This document shows, one piece after another, positions 61,264-64,000 of a stretch of DNA of 64,000 bases. The first letter of the stretch is position 1, and every line of letters begins with the position of its first letter. The notes under the pieces were generated by a model that saw only the letters and a program-made list of their open reading frames with translations, was not told the origin of the DNA and made no database searches. Source of the stretch: an uncultured Sutterella sp. (GTDB taxonomy: Bacteria > Pseudomonadota > Gammaproteobacteria > Burkholderiales > Burkholderiaceae_F); the NCBI GenBank assembly GCA_900544335.1, contig UQUS01000002.1:16952-80951 (forward strand). Direction: 5' to 3'. Both the position numbers and the translations under genes were made by a program.

Positions 61264-62226
61264 ATGGCCCCTATTGGACAGTATTTCTTAGCCTTGGTAC
61301 TGACGTCGGTTGCAACCGTCTCGCTTGCGAGCACCTTTTGGTCCGTTCGCGGACCCGATTCGGGGGAAAACGGTCAGACCATGCTGGCCTACGTGCGAGA
61401 TGATTTGGCCGGCGAACAAACGCTAGCCGCCGTCACCGAGGAAGGAAGCCTCCCGTTTAAGGGCCTGTACGTCGGAAAAACGCATCGGTTTGAGGCAGGA
61501 CTGAACCAAAAAGGCTTATTTGTCGGGCAGATTTCCGCTGCTTCCGTACCCCGAGATGAGCGATTGACGTTGTTTGCCAAACGCTTTAAATCCGCCGAAG
61601 GGTGGTTCGGCGGAGAGTGGCTCGTACGGAACTGCAGTTCCGTGTCCCAAGCGCTCGAACAGCACCGCATTTTCACAGGCTATCCGATGATTTATGTCTT
61701 AGCCGATAAAAACGAAACCGCGGTTGTCGAGTGTTTACCGAACGGACGCTTTGTCGTAAGGCGAACAGATGCGGGAGCAATTACCCACACCAATCACTTC
61801 ATCTTTACGGATGCGACCCAATCCAACCGAACCGTTCCGGCAAGTTCATCTGCGCGCTTAGTTCAGATTAATAAGCTTCTTGCCACGCAGCCGAAGCCTT
61901 TCGCACTCGGTCAGTTTTTGTCCTTTGCCACCAATGCGGACGAAGGTCCGGATTTAAGCCTTTTCCGAACCGGCAGTAAGCCGCGCTCGCCGAAAACCAC
62001 ATGCATTTGGCTCATGTCATTCCCGCAAAAAGGCGGCACGATTTCCCATCTGCGTCTTTTAAATGACACAATTTGGGAAACGACGCGAGAGGAGTTCCCG
62101 GCAAGCACCCCGGCTCACCCCGTCAAACCTCTGACACCGATTCCGATTGTTTCGTCACAAAAATCCGCAGAAAGCGAGACGAAGACCCCGGAGTCGGTCG
62201 CTTCCGATGAGGTACCCACACCATGA
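61264..62226 (+). CDS. Putative exported Ntn-hydrolase with N-terminal Ser
   Basis: 320 residues. Signal peptide QYFLALVLTSVATVSLA, predicted cleavage SLA-S giving Ser23 as the mature first residue, where choloylglycine/C45/C59-type hydrolases have Cys (ACT-type start). Downstream AYVRDDL (Arg45-Asp46) and THTNHF (Asn177) fit linear amide C-N hydrolases. Family membership is inferred from these spaced motifs. The C-terminal 40 residues are Pro/Ser/Thr rich. Overlaps the lipoprotein gene by 4 bases. Confidence 0.55.
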   Translation: MAPIGQYFLALVLTSVATVSLASTFWSVRGPDSGENGQTMLAYVRDDLAGEQTLAAVTEEGSLPFKGLYVGKTHRFEAGLNQKGLFVGQISAASVPRDERLTLFAKRFKSAEGWFGGEWLVRNCSSVSQALEQHRIFTGYPMIYVLADKNETAVVECLPNGRFVVRRTDAGAITHTNHFIFTDATQSNRTVPASSSARLVQINKLLATQPKPFALGQFLSFATNADEGPDLSLFRTGSKPRSPKTTCIWLMSFPQKGGTISHLRLLNDTIWETTREEFPASTPAHPVKPLTPIPIVSSQKSAESETKTPESVASDEVPTP

Positions 62227-62720
62227 AAACCCGTTTCCTTCTTTTCGCGTGCGCGGCGCTTGTGTTAAGCGGTTGCTCCACGTGGCTTGTCGATCCAGTC
62301 TCTCCCCCGGACGACTCCTCGCTACGCGCTACTTACGTCGGGTCCGGAAATCAACAGTTTCAATGTGTTGCCGATAAACGCGGCTACTATTGGCGTTTTG
62401 TCGCTCCCGAAGTTCTCATTCGAGACGCCTCGGGCAACGTCTTTGCCAAGCAAGGCGCCGACTTTACATTCCGTGCCGCCGACGGCAGTTACCTGAAAGC
62501 CACGATTTCTGCGGCCGATACCTCAGGCTCGAACTCGCGCATGAAAAACGTTCTTTTTGAAGTCACGCCGCGCGGCAACCCCGCCGGAACTCTTTCGCAA
62601 TTTCGTTGGGTCAAGCGCACCGATGCCACTGGAGGCATTCCGACAATCCCCTGCCGTCGCAATACGCTCGGAACTTTTCTGAAAGTTCCGTTTCACGCGA
62701 CATACGCCTTCTTTCGCTGA
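62223..62720 (+). CDS. DUF3455-like lipoprotein
   Basis: 165 residues. Lipobox LSGC after MKTRFLLFACAALV. FQCVADKRGYYWRFVAPEVL and RWVKRTDATGGIPTIPC fit the DUF3455 family (Cys and TGG-P motifs). Coupled to the preceding exported hydrolase by ATGA overlap, so the two may act together in the periplasm. Function unknown. Confidence 0.7.
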   Translation: MKTRFLLFACAALVLSGCSTWLVDPVSPPDDSSLRATYVGSGNQQFQCVADKRGYYWRFVAPEVLIRDASGNVFAKQGADFTFRAADGSYLKATISAADTSGSNSRMKNVLFEVTPRGNPAGTLSQFRWVKRTDATGGIPTIPCRRNTLGTFLKVPFHATYAFFR

Positions 62721-62779
62721 TTTTCGCCTGTTTGCCCCATACAGAAAACAAAATATTCCTGTAAAATTAACGGCTTGAT

Positions 62780-62809
62780 GTCGGTTTACCTTATCTTGAG
62801 GTAGCCGAC
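62780..62809 (+). promoter_or_regulatory. Leader hairpin before the DUF1801 fusion gene
   Basis: GTCGG and TACCT pair with AGGTA and CCGAC (unpaired TT against G), ending 27 bases before the start. No T run; could affect translation or mRNA stability. Confidence 0.35.
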
Positions 62810-62836
62810 CTATCCTGTGTCGGGAGGTTTTCTACT

Positions 62837-63826
62837 ATGGTTGGTGCTTCGGTCTTGGGTGTTTTTCTTCAAGGCTTACCGCCGGATCGACGCGTTGCAA
62901 TGGCGCGTGTTGCCAGTCTTATTCGTCGCGCAGCCCGCGGAGTGCGGGAAAGCAAGCGCTTCGGCTTAGTGTTTTACGAACTCAACGGGGGACCGCTTTT
63001 TGCACTCGAATCGCGCGACAAGCTCCTGACGCTGTATGTCGCCGAACGCAAAGCGGCGGAACCCTTCTTTACATCCATCGCCGGTTTCGACACAAAACGG
63101 TGTCTGATTAACTTTGCCGATTTAAACCGTCTGCCGCTTCCGGATATTGAAAAACTCGTGCGAGCCAGCGTGGTCGCTCGGCGTGAAAGAGGTTCGGCTC
63201 CCGACCAAAAAGACCTTCTCTCGCTTTGGGGCGTGAAGGAAGAAGAAGCCGCTGTCGCGCCTCCTGTTGTGCGCATTTCCATGCGAACCGCCGAGGAAGA
63301 AGCCGCCGAACAAGCCGCTCGCGAAGAAGCCGAACGGCATGCGGCTGCCATGAAAAAAATCTTAAAGCCGACTAAGCCGGAAAAGACCCTCGTTAAAAAG
63401 ATTGCCGCCGCCAAGGCCGCCGCTCGGGCTCAGGCTAAGGTCGAGGCTGCCGAACGCCGTGCGGCCCAAAAGGCAGCTGCCCTTGAGTCACGTAAGACGG
63501 CTCAGCAAGCGCGTAAAGCCGCCGCACTAGCCAAGAAGGAAGAAACCGCCCGCCGTCAGGCCCAAAAGAAGGTGAAAGCGGAAACCAAGGTTGCCAAACC
63601 TCGCACGGTCAAGAGTGAGGACAAGGTCACGGCAACGGAAAAGCCTGTGGCGAAAAAGACCGCCGAAAAAAAGGTCGTTGCGAAAAAGCCGGCGGCTAAA
63701 AAGGCGACTGTTAAAGCCAAGGTCGTCGCAAAACCTAAGGTCGCCGCGAAAAAGACTCCGGCCAAAAAAGTTGCGCCGAGCAAAACCAAAAAGACGGCAA
63801 CGGCAAAGCCTAAAAAAGCCAAATAA
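62837..63826 (+). CDS. DUF1801 domain fused to a histone-H1-like Lys/Ala tail
   Basis: 329 residues. Residues 1-115 resemble DUF1801 (YdhG-like): LPPDRRVAMARVASLI, FGLVFYELNGGPLFALESRD, KRCLINFADLNRLPLPDIEKLV. An acidic linker follows, then about 160 residues of Lys/Ala-rich sequence with KKPAAKKATVKAK-type repeats as in histone H1 or AlgP. GGGAGG ribosome site. Tail likely binds nucleic acid or is disordered; the combined function is unknown. Confidence 0.75.
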   Translation: MVGASVLGVFLQGLPPDRRVAMARVASLIRRAARGVRESKRFGLVFYELNGGPLFALESRDKLLTLYVAERKAAEPFFTSIAGFDTKRCLINFADLNRLPLPDIEKLVRASVVARRERGSAPDQKDLLSLWGVKEEEAAVAPPVVRISMRTAEEEAAEQAAREEAERHAAAMKKILKPTKPEKTLVKKIAAAKAAARAQAKVEAAERRAAQKAAALESRKTAQQARKAAALAKKEETARRQAQKKVKAETKVAKPRTVKSEDKVTATEKPVAKKTAEKKVVAKKPAAKKATVKAKVVAKPKVAAKKTPAKKVAPSKTKKTATAKPKKAK

Positions 63827-63861
63827 GCCGGTTGCCTAAAACCCCGCAAAACCCGTTGAAC

Positions 63862-63882
63862 TCTACCCCAAAAAGTAGACCG
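63862..63882. repeat. Terminal inverted-repeat candidate of the IS3-family element
   Basis: TCTACCCCAAAAAGTAGAC matches the style of IS150/IS3-group ends that read TGxAC(C)CCAAAAAGT. It lies 10 bases beyond the transposase stop. Confidence 0.5.
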
Positions 63883-63891
63883 TTTTAGTTT

Positions 63892-64000
63892 TCAATTTTG
63901 GGTTATTTGACGACGATATTCTATCGGAGTCAGGTAGCCCAATTTCTTTTGAATTCGTTCCTCGTTGTAGTACTTGACATATTCCATCACAAAAGTTGAG
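63892..64000 (-). CDS. IS3-family transposase, C-terminal end, partial
   Basis: Reverse translation from the window edge gives VMEYVKYYNEERIQKKLGYL then TPIEYRRQITQN and a stop at 63892: the conserved C-terminus of the IS3-family rve integrase (OrfB). The gene continues past 64000. Nothing can be said about its activity. Confidence 0.85.
   Translation of the reverse strand, partial: STFVMEYVKYYNEERIQKKLGYLTPIEYRRQITQN

Noticed and set aside
63560..63826. Possible tandem DNA repeat or CRISPR-like array
   Set aside because: Repetition is at the protein level (Lys/Ala/Pro codons) with no regular spacer structure.

Overview
The window is an ordinary, densely packed bacterial chromosome segment of a Gram-negative betaproteobacterium. 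The gene orders TPR protein-lolB-ispE-tRNA-Gln-prs-rplY-pth, lpxL-lpxL-dapF, ccsA-like|ffh, mlaFEDACB and ruvX-yqgE are typical of Burkholderiales. The compact genome style, FolE2 instead of FolE1 and the BrnQ carrier fit a host-associated Sutterellaceae-like organism, but that family-level guess is inference. There are about 70 protein genes, five tRNA genes (Gln-UUG, Gly-CCC, Lys-UUU, Lys-CUU, Met-CAU) and no rRNA.

Layout: 1-2.4 kb lipid A acyltransferases and dapF (reverse). 2.6-10 kb outer-membrane lipoprotein sorting, isoprenoid, PRPP and translation genes (forward). 10-12.3 kb yggT, ampD and a CcsA-like membrane protein (reverse). 12.4-18.5 kb ffh, a YafS-like methyltransferase, rnhA-dnaQ, metNI and trmB. 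18.5-22.4 kb a macrodomain protein, murA, thiD and waaA (reverse). 22.5-24 kb a solitary toprim primase-like gene and a small cysteine-rich protein. 24-26.6 kb the ADP-heptose pathway (hldA, hldD, gmhB). 26.6-29 kb terC, recX and recA (reverse). 29-33 kb tRNA-Lys pair, an M20 peptidase, brnQ and tRNA-Met. 33-39.3 kb the complete Mla phospholipid-transport operon, then thioesterase, plsC, ruvX and yqgE. 41.4-60 kb a BamE-like lipoprotein, aspS, a radical SAM protein, AsmA, folE2, argS, a SPOR protein, dsbA, an SDR, rsmI, an LpoA-like protein, uup and two exporters. Envelope biogenesis (lipid A, Kdo, heptose, Lol, Mla, AsmA, murein) is the dominant theme.

The most notable element is at 39.86-41.43 kb. 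A TTG-started, apparently intact 430-codon IscB (RuvC plus HNH nuclease, ancestor-type of Cas9) is preceded by about 270 bases that have the position and folding of an omega RNA (HEARO RNA). The element has a right-end palindrome, carries no transposase, and sits exactly at the 3' end of a ybaK-like gene, so the presumed guide is the end of that gene.

The right-hand 4 kb (60-64 kb) is accessory. It holds a Fic-fold protein whose catalytic His is Gln, a predicted Ntn-hydrolase with Ser in place of the N-terminal Cys, a DUF3455-like lipoprotein, a DUF1801 domain fused to a histone-H1-like Lys/Ala tail, and the end of an IS3-family insertion sequence running off the window.
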